This document shows positions 11,801 through 22,298 of a stretch of 64,000 bases of DNA, in pieces (positions within the stretch are counted from its first letter, which is position 1; each line of letters starts with the position of its first letter). Under the pieces are notes generated by a model. The model worked only from the letters and a program-made list of their open reading frames with translations, had not been told where the DNA came from and searched no databases. A program made the position numbers and the translations under genes. Source of the DNA: Peromyscus leucopus (Eukaryota > Chordata > Mammalia > Rodentia > Cricetidae); contig NC_051066.1 in the NCBI RefSeq assembly GCF_004664715.2, positions 76,481,147 through 76,545,146 on the forward strand, read 5' to 3'.

Positions 11801-13794
11801 TTTTTTTTTTTCAGACAAGGTATGTAGTCCTGGCTGTCCTGGAGCTCCCTATGTGGGACTCACAGAGATCCCATACCTGGCATCCATTATGTAATCTTAA
11901 ACAGACCCCATAAAAACCAGCTCTGTCTCATTTTGATTAGTTCTGTGCTGTTTGACAGCAGATACCATGTCCAGTCATAGAAGCAAGAAGTGTTGAAGGA
12001 ATGGTACAGTGATTGACTAAGGCTCCTGTGGCCTACTTCATTGTCACATCTCTGGATGGCTGGAGAGATAGCTTCATAGTTAAGAGCATTTACTGCTCCT
12101 GAAGAGGCCTCAGGTTCGGTTCCCAGAACCCCCTAGCAGGTAGTTCATAACTGCCTATAACTACAACTCTATACGATCCAATACCTCTAGCCTCCATGAG
12201 CACCTACAATCATGTACACGTACCCCTACACAGATACATACACATAATTAAAAATAAAAATATCTTATTTTTATTTTACTTCAAAAAAAAAAAAAGATTT
12301 TTTTGAAACATACCAAAAATTTCAAAGAGCATGGCAGACTCCCAGGTTTCCCGAAGATGATTTTTTCCCACCATAAGGGGAGGAGAGGTAGAACACTGGG
12401 AAGCCCATCACAGAGGACCTTTAGTTCTACTATAGTTCACCCAAGATGTGCAAGCAAAATCATCCTTCTGTTGCTCAGGAGCTGGCGTATCATAGACCTC
12501 ATTTCAAAGCTTACAGGAAGCCTCAGAAGGGTACTGCTAACTGGTTTAACTTCTGTTTATAACACAGTAAATGTGTTGCTAATACTGTGAGCAGCTGAGT
12601 CTGACATACTGGTAGACTATAGAGGTACTACAGAGCACAGCCAGCCAGATTGCCAGAATTCTTTCCTAACTGACCTTCACTTCATGTTTATACCAACCAA
12701 ACTATAATTTTATTCAATGTTTTGCTTATTTTCTAGCTGGAATCTATCCCCCAATTGACAGCCTGTTAGCCTTTGATAAATAGTGCAGTGCTAGTTCACA
12801 TTCATTTTATAAGTGAATTCCTAAACTCCAAATACTCCACATTCTGGTGTTGCTGTGCATATAATAATAATAATGCATGTGTTATTTCATAAGGAGAGCT
12901 GCAGTCAGTCTTTACTAACTCTTGAGTTCCTGCTTCTTTTAGGGATGCAGGTCACAAGTGCCCAGTTGACAATGAAATACTGCTGGAAAATCAACTGTTT
13001 CCTGACAATTTTGCAAAGCGAGAGATTCTTTCTCTGATGGTAAAGTGCCCAAATAAAGGCTGTTTGGAGAAGATGGAACTGAGACATCTCGAGGTATGCA
13101 GAAGGATGCTTTCCTGCTGGTGTCACAATGTCATCTCTACATCATCATGACTGCGCTGTTAGCTGTGCATCGTTATAGCAGATCAGGACTGGTGAATAAA
13201 TTCTTGCCATCATTACATGTCAAAAATTAGAAAATGTTTTAGTCTTCCTGCTTTGGCTTTGTCCCAGCAATAAAACAAGTCTGTGCTCTTTAGAGTTTTT
13301 CAGATCAGCACATCTGTAGTTCCAACAATTGAAGAGCTCCATAATTGCAAGTTATCTTACTCCCATAACTTTATTTCTCTCGTTTTGAAATAAGAAAAAA
13401 AGTGTCTTCCAGCCATCATCTCAGTACCTTTCTCTGTTTTTCTAAATTGCACATTGTATTAGTCACTAGATAAAATATTCATATAGTTGGGCCGGGCGGT
13501 GGTGGCGCACGCCTTTAATCCCAGCACTCGGAAGGCAGAAGCAGGCAGATCTCTGTGAGTTCGACAGCATGTCTAAAGCAAGTTCAGAAAGCGCAAAGCT
13601 ACAAGAGAAACCTTTCGAAAAAAAAAAAAAAAAAAAAAAAATTTCCTTTTTAATTAAAATAAATCAATTCTTTGGTGTTTTGTTTTGTTTTTTACTAGAA
13701 ATCAAATATGAGTAATATCCTGTTTGAAATTAAATGTTTAGGGCAGATTTGAAGTCTGTCCCTTTTATTTTGCTGTTTTTTAAAAAAAGATTTA

Positions 13795-13853
<59 letters not shown>

Positions 13854-16800
13854 ATCCGAGCATGCATGTGGGTGCCCATAGAGGCCAGAAGAAGTATTAG
13901 ATTCCCCAGAGTTACAGGCATTTGTTATCAGCCCAGTGTGGATGCTGAGAACAGAATTTGGGTCCTTGTGAAGAGCAGCATTCACTTTTAACCACCGAGC
14001 CACCTCTTCAGCCCCTGTTTTGGGAGTGACCTTTTTAGCACAATTATAAATTGCTAATCTGGAAATCTAACTCCGTTCCAAAACTTCTCTAACTAGAAAT
14101 ATTAACTTGAGACTTCATAGTCTTTTTATAAACTTGACATCACAAATTATTGTTTGAAAGACTTCATTAAGGCCTTCATGACTGTGTATGGCTAGAGAAT
14201 GTGGTCTTTAGTCACTGTTCTTATTTAGTCTCTGTTGCTGTGATAATACACTCTGACCAAAAGCAGCTTTGGGTAAGAAAGGCTGTAGTAGTCTGTTGCT
14301 GAGGAAGTCAGGCCTGGGCTCACACAGAATCACTGGAGAAACACAATTGGATGGGTAGCTCATAGGCCCTTATTTAGCTAGCTTTCTTACACAGCCCAAG
14401 ACCACCTGTCCGTGAAATGGTGCCACCCACAGTGGGCTGGGCCCTCCTACATCAGTTAACAGTCAAAACAGTCCCCTAGATACATGCCCAGAGGCCAATC
14501 TGATTTGAGCAGTCCCTCAACTGAGACTCCCTTCTCAGGTGACTTGTGTTATATCAAATTCTGAAAAGATTATGTTTAGAAAACATTTTTAGAGTTTTCA
14601 AATACTCACCAACTATTTTTCCTTTATTACAGGATCATCAAGCACATTGTGAATTTGCTCTTATGAATTGTCCCCAATGCCAACGTCCTTTCCAAAAGTG
14701 CCAGTTTAATATACACATTATCGAGGATTGTCCCAGGAGACTGGTTTCTTGTGTAAACTGTGCTGTGTCCATGCCATTTGAAGAGAAAGAGGTATGTTCT
14801 TAGATTTGTTCATTGCATTTAAAGTATATATTTGAAGACATCAGCATTGGATAAGGATGTAAATACAAAAATGAAAAAAATGAATTTATATTATCAGTTT
14901 TTTGTTTTGGTTTTTTATTGTCATTGTTTTTAAAGACAAGGTTTCTCCATGTAGCCTTGGCTGTCCTGGAACTCACTTTGTAGACCAGGCTGGCTTGAAA
15001 TTCAGAGATCCACCTGCTTCTGCCTCCTGAGAGCTGGGATTAAAGATGTGCACCACCACCACCCAGCTATATTATCAGTTTTTAAAAGCTAATTTTTATG
15101 AAAGAAATGAAGTTTCAGGGAACCCACAGTCCATAAGTGTGGAGTTTATATTTACATATCCTTAGAAAGCATTAAACTAATTACTGAGAGTAAACAATGA
15201 ACAGGAGCTGCTAGGAAAGGTACATATATGCTGGTTTACTCCCTATCTGTGAATTTTAATGAATGAACTGATGGCAGACAAAGAAGTAGCTTGATTACTG
15301 TGTAAAATATATACAGACTTGTTTCACAAAGAGTGTGAGCTGTTGCATCTGCGAGAAAGAATCCATTAAATATGGCAAAGTGTGTTCCACTGGTGCTAAG
15401 TCATTGGCTCCATTGACTTTTCAATGTGTATTGTCCTTCAGTTGAGGTTAACCTTTAAAAGAAACAGTATGGTACCCAGCAGCATCATGACAGTAGAGCG
15501 GTTGTTTTCATTCATTCTAACGGTGACAGTGTCTGGTGACACTGAAGCCTACCTTTGTGCTCCTTACTGAAATACCTATGTTAGTTTATGTTCCTCCATA
15601 ACTGATACTTAGTTACTTTCTTAAACTTTTATTCTTCTAAATGTGCTTCTTAGGAAATCGAGCATTTTATATTTAGTGTGATAATACAATAGTCACAAAA
15701 ATTCAGCTAATTTGCTAATAATAAATATGTAAAGTCTCAGTCATAACTGGAACAAATTTGGTACCTCTCTCAAACTGAACAAATTCCATGAACTAATGAG
15801 GAAGGTTGTCTATTTCTCAGCATATCTATTAAACCAAAGTTACTGTGTTCTAGAAAATGGGACTCACCCTTCTGAGAACTTAGGTACCAAAGCCTTGTGC
15901 CCGAATGCTCTTGATTGTTTGTTAACTTTAACTTACTGGAGAGAATTGTAATTAACTTGTCATGCTGCTGCTAAAATCTTTAGTCCTTGGAGAATTACTT
16001 CAGCAAGTGATGTCCATGCTATTCAGGGGTGCTCTGCTTCAAATTCAAAAGAAACCATCGCTGTGTTGCATGTTGTTAACATATTCTCATTAACTAACAA
16101 AAGTCTCACATTGTGACTGTACATAAACAAATGTTCTTCATTTGCTCATGGTGAAAAAATTACTCTATAAAAATTAGTCTTTTTACCTTTTCAGACTTTC
16201 TCATATATTTCTTAATTCTCTCATACAACTTAGATCCATGATCAAAGCTGTCCTTTGGCAAATATCATCTGTGAATACTGTGGTACAATCCTCATCAGAG
16301 AACAGGTAGGAATCTCTTTTGCAAATCGCTATTTCCTTAAGAGCTTAAAGAAGTGCTGCGGTGTTTTTTTTTTTTTTAATTAAAATTTTAAATCAATAAG
16401 GCAAAATCATGTGTTAAAGCATTCTGCTGTGCAAAAAAATTATATAAATTAATTAATAAATATTTCAAAAGAACAAAAATCTAGCATTTGTAGATGCTTA
16501 ATTTCTGACTCATTTGCATAGTTCCTTTGTTTATATTCCAATGGTGAGCTGGACATGGTGGCTGGTGGACACCTTTAATCTCAACAGTCAGGAACCAAAG
16601 GCAGGTTGATCTCTGAGTTTGAAGCCAGCCTCATCTACATAGTAAGTTCCTGGACAACATAGAGAGACACTTAAAAAAAAAGGATTCCATTGGCTAGGGA
16701 TGGATCTCAGAGGAATAGAGAATCTACCTAGTGTGCCCAGCACAGGCAAGGAAATGAACAAAATTGAACCAAAACATATAATTTTAAAATATAGTTTTAA

Positions 16801-17690
16801 AAACAATTGCAAGTAAAGGGCCCCACTTAAAAACAGACTTGTAGAAGAATATATTTACACACTGACATGAGGGCCTGGTTGTCCAGCGATTGGCTGAGAG
16901 AACCAGGAAGCAGGAGAAAGCTCACCTGCTGAGTAGCACAGTACTGTGCAGCGCCAGCTCCTGGGGCATGCAGTGGCTTCCGGAACCACTGCTGAGCATC
17001 CTCAAAGGCAATAGTTGTAATAGAAAACTGTTATATTTTAATTACTAATAAAGAAAGGAAAATTCCATCCAGCTGCTATCTGTTAACATTTAGGGAGTTT
17101 ACCACAAAGGATGAATATTAGTCACAAAATCTGTGTGAGCCCCAAAAGTCTGTAAGTAAAAACTCACTGATTACTTACTTAATAGCAAGTTGACTAAATG
17201 TTCCCATGTATCTGTTAGTAGTGTTTTTTCAAGAATCCTAATTTGAAGATGTTAAACATCTTGCTCATAAAGTCATCCCATACCCCAGTTTTCTTCTTTG
17301 TTCTCAATATTTAAAGGAAACTATGCTATACTTATAAAAGCTCAACAAAAATAAAGTTTAATACAGACAGAAACCATAATGAAACATCAGAAAGACTGGA
17401 CTTTGATCCTTACTGTGACATTAACTTCACCTCCCGTCCAAAACTATGGCTCAGTTTTAGTGAAAATTGGACCTACTTTCACATGGCTTCTTTCCTCCTC
17501 CTTTCTGTCCCTCCTCCTCCTCTTCCTCTCCCTCCTCCTCTCCTTTCCTTCTCTTTTTCCTTTCTGTGCTAGGGCTTCACACACCAAAGTTCACACATGC
17601 TAGGTGAGTGTACTCGACCATTGAGCTGCCTCTCCAGCCCCTTGGTACTTTTTCTGTGTTTGGTTGGTTGGTTCGGGGGTTTGTTTTGTT

Positions 17691-17721
<31 letters not shown>

Positions 17722-20700
17722 GAGACAGGGTCTCTCCATGTAGCCCTGGCTGGCCTGGAACTCACTGTGTAGATCAGTCTGGTCTTGAACTTACAAAGAT
17801 CCACCAGCCCCTGCCTCTTAAGTGCTGGGATTAAAAGCATGTACCATCACACCCTGCTCCCTTGGTACCATTTTAAAAATATGATCTTTAATGCATCTCA
17901 CCCTAAAGAAGATATTTTTTGAGCCCCCAAATTAAAGGCTTAAATTTCTCCACCATCTTTCCTCATGGTGTGCATGCATATACTGGCAGATGCTTTCAGG
18001 AGCATCAGCAATGCCGAGAAGAGAGGCAAATGCCAGGTCCTCATCAGGCCCTGCTCCAAAGTCATCGTTCATTTCCTAACTGTGATGATAAAGCCTGGTT
18101 TCGTTGGTGAATTTGAAATCATTGATGATCACAGAGCTGGGGGAAATATTGTGAACTGCACAAGCCGGTTGAGTGATCGACCCTAGATAGGAAAATAAGA
18201 GAATGAATAATCTACTCCCATCTCGTTAGTTTGGCTTTTTTTGTTCTGACAACCTCACCTGGTATCATGGACCATGATAAAGCAAGATGAAAACACACAG
18301 GAGGGAAAATCCTTGGATTCTTTTTCTGGAAATATAAAACATATAAATAAAAAGCTTCCGTGGACTGTGTCAAGGGTCAGTTCTGTTTCCAGAAAAATAG
18401 CAAATGTCTGTCCGTGTTGATTGTGCTAACTGGTGACACTTCTCTTGAAGCAGCTAAGACAGACCTATGACCACACGGTCACTTGAATCAAGTACTGGAG
18501 TGCTGTGTCCAGCCTAGGATGCTTGTGTTTCTACCATAATAACCATGTTCCCCAGTAGAGAGAAAATATGCCAGAGTTTTGAAGATAAGATAATTTATAA
18601 AAGATTGTCATATGGGAAGTAATGGATCTATTCAGAGGCTTTAATGAATGTATGACTGACCGGTCCCTTACTAAATGGCCTAGACCACAGACAGGGCTTT
18701 GGGTTTGCCATGGTAGTTGTTAGGGGGTGTTTTCTTAAAAAAATACCACAAGAGGGCGCCAGTTCTCTGCAGTAGAAACAAACCCATTTTAAGAAATGAA
18801 GTTTAGTGAATTGTGTGATGTAAGATGTTACTATTTAATTTCTCTCAGAATTGTGAAGAAGCCATAGATAATACTTAGTTTTGCGTAGTATGAGATTTTT
18901 AAAGGTACTATCATCATCGAGAGCATGATATGCAGGGGAAGTCATTTTTCAGCTTTCATTTTGATTTTCAGATGCCTAATCATTATGATCTAGACTGCCC
19001 GACAGCTCCAATCCCTTGCACATTCAGTGTTTTTGGCTGTCATGAGAAGGTAAGTTTTCTTTGAATTCTGGAATATGAATTTCAAAAAAATATACTCAGG
19101 TCTATAACTGAAAAAATACCAACAAATTTAAATTTAAGTTTTTAGAAAACACTTATATATAAACACTGTTTATAAAGTGTAAATTATTATGAATATTAAT
19201 ACTGTTACACACATAATAATGGCTTAAGTATTTCAGTAGGAGCCAGGCGGTGGTGGCGCACGCCTTAATCTCAGTACTTGGGAGGCAGAGGCAGGCAGAT
19301 CTCTGTGAGTTTGAGGCCATCCTGGGCTACAGAGTGAGTTTCAGGAAAGACACAAAGCTACACAGAGAAACCCTGTCTCAAAAAAAAAAGGTATTTCAGT
19401 AGACATGACTAAACATATTTAGACTAAATCTTTGCCATTTTTTAGTTTGTATGTATGCACATGTGCACGTTTGCACATCAGTGGGGGGGGTGGTTCCTGT
19501 GTTCCGTGGCATGCATGTGGAGGTCAAAGCATAGTTTATAATAGGAGTTCTCTCCTTCGACCATGTGGATCCTGGGGGCAGGCACCATGTGGCAGGCACC
19601 GCTGCCGTCTTACCAGCCTGTGGACTGGATCTTGGGGGGCGGGGGCAGACACGACAATAATGTCCAGGGCGGCTCTGGAAGAGGGCTTCGTGGTTCCTAG
19701 CACCTGCCTACATCAGGTGGCTCACAGTGGCCTGGAACTCCAGCCCCAGGGAATCCTACACCTCTGGCCTCTGTAGCACCTGCATTCACATGCATCCCCA
19801 AACACAGACACACACATTACATATATGTAATTTAAAATAAAAATAAAATTTTACCAAAAAATATCCAAGAAGACAAGAGAAAGTGAGTGAGTGTGGTGAC
19901 TTATTTTTATGTTATTCAATCCAGCAACAACATGGAAGATCTGAAGTAGATTAAGGAAAGGCGGTATCTGAGCTTTTCACTAACGACACCCAAAATGAGG
20001 GCAGCCTGAGTAATGAGAGTGAGTGGAGAGTGATCTAGGCGCTCCAGGCACAGTTAGCAGGGAAGGTCTAATAGTAACGAAGTAGATACGATGGACGGAG
20101 AAGAGAGGGCATCCAGAACGACTGGGTTTCTGGCCTTAGTCACTGGGTTGGAAGGAGAGACTTCAGCAAAAAGAGTGAACACAGCTGTCACAGCTGGAAG
20201 CTTAGAAAGGAAGACAAGGAGTTTTCATGGTATTGAGTCTGCCCAGCTCTGGCACATTCAAGTGGAGATGGCCCATGTGTTGCTTAGAGCACTGATGAGA
20301 AGAGTAAGAGAGGGATGAAGCGGGATTGCCATGCTATAGAATTTGTGTTACTAGAAAGAGGAGTAAGCGAGGAAAGAAAGCTGAACGAACAGTATTCAAA
20401 ACAAGGACATCTGGTAAAGAGGAAAGTCCTGCCCTTGTCTCCCAGGCTAGTGTTAGGAGGCGGTCACAGTGGGAAGTGTCTGACAGCTTGCTGTGTGTCT
20501 TGGCCTCATTCTCTCTGGGGTATGCAATTACATATTTGCTTCCCTGCTCTACTTTATAAATACTTAAAATAAACATACTTCACAGTTCAGAAAATAGAAT
20601 GGTAACTCATATACTTAAATGTTATGAGGAAGTTCTATATTGTGTGCATAGAGAAAAAATTTGAAGCATATCAAAATATTAAGACAGATAATAGGTAGCC

Positions 20701-22298
20701 TATTTCCTTTTTTTTTTTTTTTTTTTTTTTTTTTTGGTTTTTCGAGACAGGGTTTCTCTGTGTAGCTTTGCACCTTTCCTGGAACTCACTTGGTATCCCA
20801 GGCTGACCTCGAATTCACAGAGATCCGCCTGGCTCTGCCTCCCAAGTGCTGGGATTAAAGGCGTGCGCCACCACCGCCCGGCCCTATTTCCTTTTTAATC
20901 ACCTGTATTTTCTATTTTTCTGTGATATACATTATGATTATCGTAGACCATTTAGGATTTTTGATGGTCTTAGAATACTATGGAGGTAGTAGTTTATAAT
21001 AAGTCAGCATCATAAGTGGGAGTTGAGGACGTGACAGGCGGTCTTGGGTAGCCTTAAAGGGGAGAAAATGATACTGGCTAAAGGAAGCATGATCTGTAGA
21101 AAGCTTTGCCTATTTTTCTAATGCAAAGAGTTTATTAGCTGTACTCTGATGAGAGACACATTAGAGGAAGGAGAATGTGGAAAGAGACGTGGGTGTTTGT
21201 TGTCTTTGAGTCAACAAAGAACCATGGGTGTAGATGCTACTTTGACAGAAGAGATTTATCAAAGTAACAGCTGAGAATGTTCATCAGTTAGCTCCAGTAA
21301 AATTAAAGGATTACTTCATCGGATCAGGTGACAACACAGAGAAGTGATAAAAGTTTGAGAGAAATTGTGATGCTACTCTTCAAACCTCTTGTGTGCCTGG
21401 CCAGGTCCTTTTCCTTGTCCTCAGTGAGTGCTCCCAACTTGTGGCTTGTGCTTCGTTTCAGATGCAGAGAAATCACTTGGCGAGACACCTGCAAGAGAAT
21501 ACCCAGTTGCACATGAGACTGTTGGCCCAGGCTGTTCATAATGTAAGCCTTACTTTGCATTCATGTGATACTTACACTCCATCCCGGGGATGTTGTCCAG
21601 AAGACCCAAATTATGAAGAAACTATCAAACAGTTGGAAAGTCGCCTAGTAAAGCAGGACCATCAAATCCGGGAACTGACTGCCAAAATGGAAACTCAGAG
21701 CACAAATGTAAGCGAGCTCAAGCGAACCATTCGAACCCTTGAGGACAAAGTTGCTGAAATGGAAGCACAGCAGTGTAATGGGATTTACATTTGGAAGATT
21801 AGCAACTTTGGGATGCACTTGAAATCCCAAGAAGAGGAGAAACCTGTCGTCATTCACAGCCCTGGATTCTACACAGGCAGACCTGGGTACAAGCTGTGCA
21901 TGCGCCTGCACCTTCAGTTACCAACGGCTCAGCGCTGTGCAAACTATATATCCCTGTTTGTCCACACAATGCAAGGAGAGTATGACAGCCATCTCCCCTG
22001 GCCCTTCCAGGGTACAATTCGCCTTACAATTCTTGATCAGTCTGAAGCAGTAATAAGGCAAAACCATGAAGAGGTCATGGATGCTAAGCCAGAGCTGCTT
22101 GCCTTCCAGCGTCCCACAATCCCACGGAACCCCAAAGGTTTTGGCTACGTAACATTTATGCACCTGGAAGCTTTAAGACAGGGAACCTTCGTTAAGGATG
22201 ATACATTATTAGTACGCTGTGAAGTCTCTACCCGCTTTGATATGGGCGGCCTTCGGAAGGAGGGCTTCCAGCCACGAAGTACTGATGCAGGCGTGTAG
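8559..22298 (+). CDS. Traf6: TRAF6, TNF receptor-associated factor 6 (E3 ubiquitin ligase), complete spliced CDS
   Basis: The spliced CDS joins 8559-8854, 12943-13093, 14633-14791, 16234-16305, 18972-19049 and 21462-22298. It is 1593 bases, giving 530 residues plus a stop, and every junction is GT-AG and in frame. Domain order: RING (Cys70, Cys73, Cys85, His87, Cys90, Cys93, Cys105, Asp108), four TRAF-type zinc fingers (about 124-260), coiled coil (about 300-355) and TRAF-C/MATH domain (about 357-510). Lys124, the known autoubiquitination site, is present, as are the MATH pocket residues Arg400, Phe479 and Tyr481 (human Arg392, Phe471, Tyr473). In this family, TRAF6 with Ubc13/Uev1A makes Lys63-linked ubiquitin chains downstream of IL-1R/TLR-MyD88-IRAK, CD40 and RANK, activating TAK1, NF-kB and MAPKs in the cytoplasm. 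The 530-residue length matches the mouse protein as I recall it (human 522); the extra residues fall in the linker before the coiled coil. Start choice: first ATG after the exon 2 acceptor, A at -3. Confidence 0.98.
8938..9080 (+). repeat. B1 SINE, sense, directly downstream of TRAF6 exon 2
   Basis: It reads 'catgcctttaatcccagcac', 'ggtagatggatctctgagtt', 'ggtctacaacacaagttcc' and ends with a poly-A of about 20. The first few bases are replaced by a G-run (8929-8938). Confidence 0.85.
9085..9113. repeat. (GGAA)n microsatellite
   Basis: About seven GGAA units lie downstream of the poly-A tail of the preceding B1. Confidence 0.9.
10960..11390. other. intron 2 segment with CT-rich, possibly L1-derived sequence
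   Basis: A pyrimidine tract of about 80 bases (11219-11300, ccctcc/cctctccc) followed by 'cctcccatgaggtgattagc' resembles sequence found in rodent L1 or LTR elements, but I cannot place it firmly. The open frames here (143 codons on +, 84 on -) have low-complexity composition and no family resemblance. Confidence 0.35.
11412..11690 (+). repeat. degenerate ~43-bp minisatellite in TRAF6 intron 2
   Basis: Units starting TTCTTC(c/t)NNCTGGTGTG recur at 11412, 11455, 11498, 11524 and 11609, with spacings of 43, 43, 26 and 85 (about two units). Each is followed by a variant of 'gtgcttgtgcctatggagtc'. The unit is not one of the common SINEs. Confidence 0.7.
11799..11883 (-). repeat. partial B1 SINE, antisense
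   Basis: A T-run (11799-11811), then 'cagacaaggtatgtagtcc', 'tggctgtcctggagctccc' and 'tcacagagatccca'. The B1 head is truncated. Confidence 0.78.
12052..12290 (+). repeat. B2/B3-family SINE, sense
   Basis: The tRNA-derived head 'ggctggagagatagcttcat' with 'ttaagagcatttactgctcc', then 'aggttcggttcccagaaccc', a body with 'gtagttcataactgcc', and an AAAT/A-rich tail. Confidence 0.85.
12943..13093 (+). CDS. Traf6: TRAF6 exon 3 (residues 99-149): end of RING, start of zinc fingers
   Basis: The acceptor is TGCTTCTTTTAG; the donor is CTCGAG|GTATGC. It completes Arg99 and supplies the last two RING ligands Cys105 and Asp108. It then carries the segment with Lys124 (DNFAKREIL) and the first TRAF-type zinc finger ([16 protein letters not shown]). 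The exon ends in phase 0. Confidence 0.97.
13491..13641 (+). repeat. B1 SINE, sense, TRAF6 intron 3
   Basis: It starts GCCGGGCGGTGGTGGCGCAC and carries the AGCGCAAAGCTAC diagnostic segment and a 20-base poly-A. It lies upstream of exon 4 and opposite in orientation to the B1 at 14927. Confidence 0.9.
13775..14016 (-). repeat. B3-family SINE, antisense, with internal (TG)n
   Basis: 'agatttactcg' is followed by 26 TG units (13799-13850), 'gcccatagaggccagaagaa', 'gagttacaggcatttgttat' and, at the right, the complement of the tRNA-like head (accaccgagccacctcttca). Confidence 0.85.
14225..14550 (-). mobile_element. MaLR-like LTR fragment, antisense
   Basis: The left end, 'gttgctgtgataatacactc' then 'gaccaaaagcagctttgggt', is the reverse complement of the 3' end typical of rodent MaLR-type LTRs. 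Compare the sense copy ending near 54926. The body is diverged and no open frame of interest is present. Confidence 0.55.
14633..14791 (+). CDS. Traf6: TRAF6 exon 4 (residues 150-202): zinc fingers 1-2
   Basis: The acceptor is CCTTTATTACAG; the donor is AAAGAG|GTATGT. It is 159 bases, 53 codons, phase 0 at both ends, so skipping it would keep the frame. It encodes Cys/His ligands in [19 protein letters not shown] and the next finger ([19 protein letters not shown]). Confidence 0.97.
14927..15067 (-). repeat. B1 SINE, antisense, TRAF6 intron 4
   Basis: 'agacaaggtttctccatgta', 'ctggctgtcctggaactcac'-type sequence, 'gagatccacctgcttctgcc', and an end of 'gtgcaccaccaccacccagc'. A T-rich tract (14898-14936) precedes it. 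Confidence 0.87.
16234..16305 (+). CDS. Traf6: TRAF6 exon 5 (residues 203-226): zinc finger 3
   Basis: The acceptor is ACAACTTAG; the donor is GAACAG|GTAGGA. It is a 72-base, 24-codon, phase-0 microexon-like unit coding [20 protein letters not shown] plus IREQ, one TRAF-type finger. Too short to stand out as an open frame; identified by homology and splice sites. Confidence 0.96.
16545..16681 (+). repeat. B1 SINE, sense, TRAF6 intron 5
   Basis: A diverged B1: 'gagctggacatggtggctgg', 'acacctttaatctcaacagt', 'gatctctgagtttgaagcca', 'ctacatagtaagttcctgga', then an A-tail. Confidence 0.8.
17716..17860 (-). repeat. B1 SINE, antisense, TRAF6 intron 5
   Basis: 'gagacagggtctctccatgt', 'ctggctggcctggaactcac', 'gatccaccagcccctgcctc' and 'gctgggattaaaagcatgta'. 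A TTTTG-repeat tract lies at 17673-17720. Confidence 0.87.
17940..18365 (+). pseudogene. processed pseudogene of ribosomal protein S15a (uS8), inside TRAF6 intron 5
   Basis: From an ATG at 17965 the frame reads like RPS15A, with stretches such as [20 protein letters not shown] and [17 protein letters not shown]. It hits a stop at 18184-18186 after about 73 codons. Sequence matching the C-terminal part (a decayed 'LTTSAGIMDHEEARRKH'-coding segment) follows at about 18225-18305, then an RPS15A-like 3' UTR with 'aaaacatataaataaaaagc' near 18335-18355. The segment between is largely deleted. There are no introns, many substitutions, and the parent is a cytosolic small-subunit ribosomal protein. 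It lies in sense with TRAF6 transcription. It is a dead retrocopy; product unlikely. Confidence 0.88.
18972..19049 (+). CDS. Traf6: TRAF6 exon 6 (residues 227-252): zinc finger 4
   Basis: The acceptor is TTGATTTTCAG; the donor is GAGAAG|GTAAGT. It is 78 bases, 26 codons, phase 0 at both ends. It encodes [20 protein letters not shown] plus FGCHEK, containing zinc ligands of the fourth finger. Confidence 0.96.
19242..19390 (+). repeat. B1 SINE, sense, TRAF6 intron 6
   Basis: GCCAGGCGGTGGTGGCGCAC start, GGAAAGACACAAAGCTACAC segment, poly-A end. Confidence 0.9.
19440..19850 (-). repeat. B4-like composite SINE, antisense (diverged)
   Basis: A region with 'gtatgcacatgtgcacgttt' at the left, a middle part like reverse-complement B1, and 'tggcctctgtagcacctgca' to the right. 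The segment is rearranged, with 'catgtggcaggcacc'-type motifs recurring, so the exact structure is uncertain. Confidence 0.4.
20708..20883 (-). repeat. B1 SINE, antisense, full-length, TRAF6 intron 6
   Basis: A poly-T of about 27, 'ggtttttcgagacagggttt', the diagnostic 'tagctttgcacctttcctgg', and an end of 'gcgtgcgccaccaccgcccg'. Little diverged, so a young copy. Confidence 0.94.
21462..22298 (+). CDS. Traf6: TRAF6 exon 7, coding part (residues 253-530): coiled coil and MATH/TRAF-C domain
   Basis: The acceptor is GCTTCGTTTCAG at 21461; the stop TAG is at 22296-22298. The exon opens with the end of the zinc-finger region ([15 protein letters not shown]). A variable linker follows (about 280-300), rich in Cys/Ser/Pro with [10 protein letters not shown]. 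Next is a heptad-rich coiled coil (about 303-352) and the MATH domain starting CNGIYIWKI. The open frame extends 5' of the acceptor to 21393, but that part is intron. This is the receptor/adaptor-binding half of the protein. Confidence 0.98.
   Translation: MQRNHLARHLQENTQLHMRLLAQAVHNVSLTLHSCDTYTPSRGCCPEDPNYEETIKQLESRLVKQDHQIRELTAKMETQSTNVSELKRTIRTLEDKVAEMEAQQCNGIYIWKISNFGMHLKSQEEEKPVVIHSPGFYTGRPGYKLCMRLHLQLPTAQRCANYISLFVHTMQGEYDSHLPWPFQGTIRLTILDQSEAVIRQNHEEVMDAKPELLAFQRPTIPRNPKGFGYVTFMHLEALRQGTFVKDDTLLVRCEVSTRFDMGGLRKEGFQPRSTDAGV

Noticed and set aside
20000..20580. Purine-rich block in TRAF6 intron 6 with frames of 75-85 codons
   Set aside because: I considered a retrogene or alternative exon, but found no protein resemblance, no consistent frame and no acceptor-donor pair.
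21393..21461. 5' extension of the TRAF6 last-exon open frame
   Set aside because: It precedes a clear splice acceptor (TTTCAG at 21461), and the spliced reading from exon 6 joins in phase at 21462.
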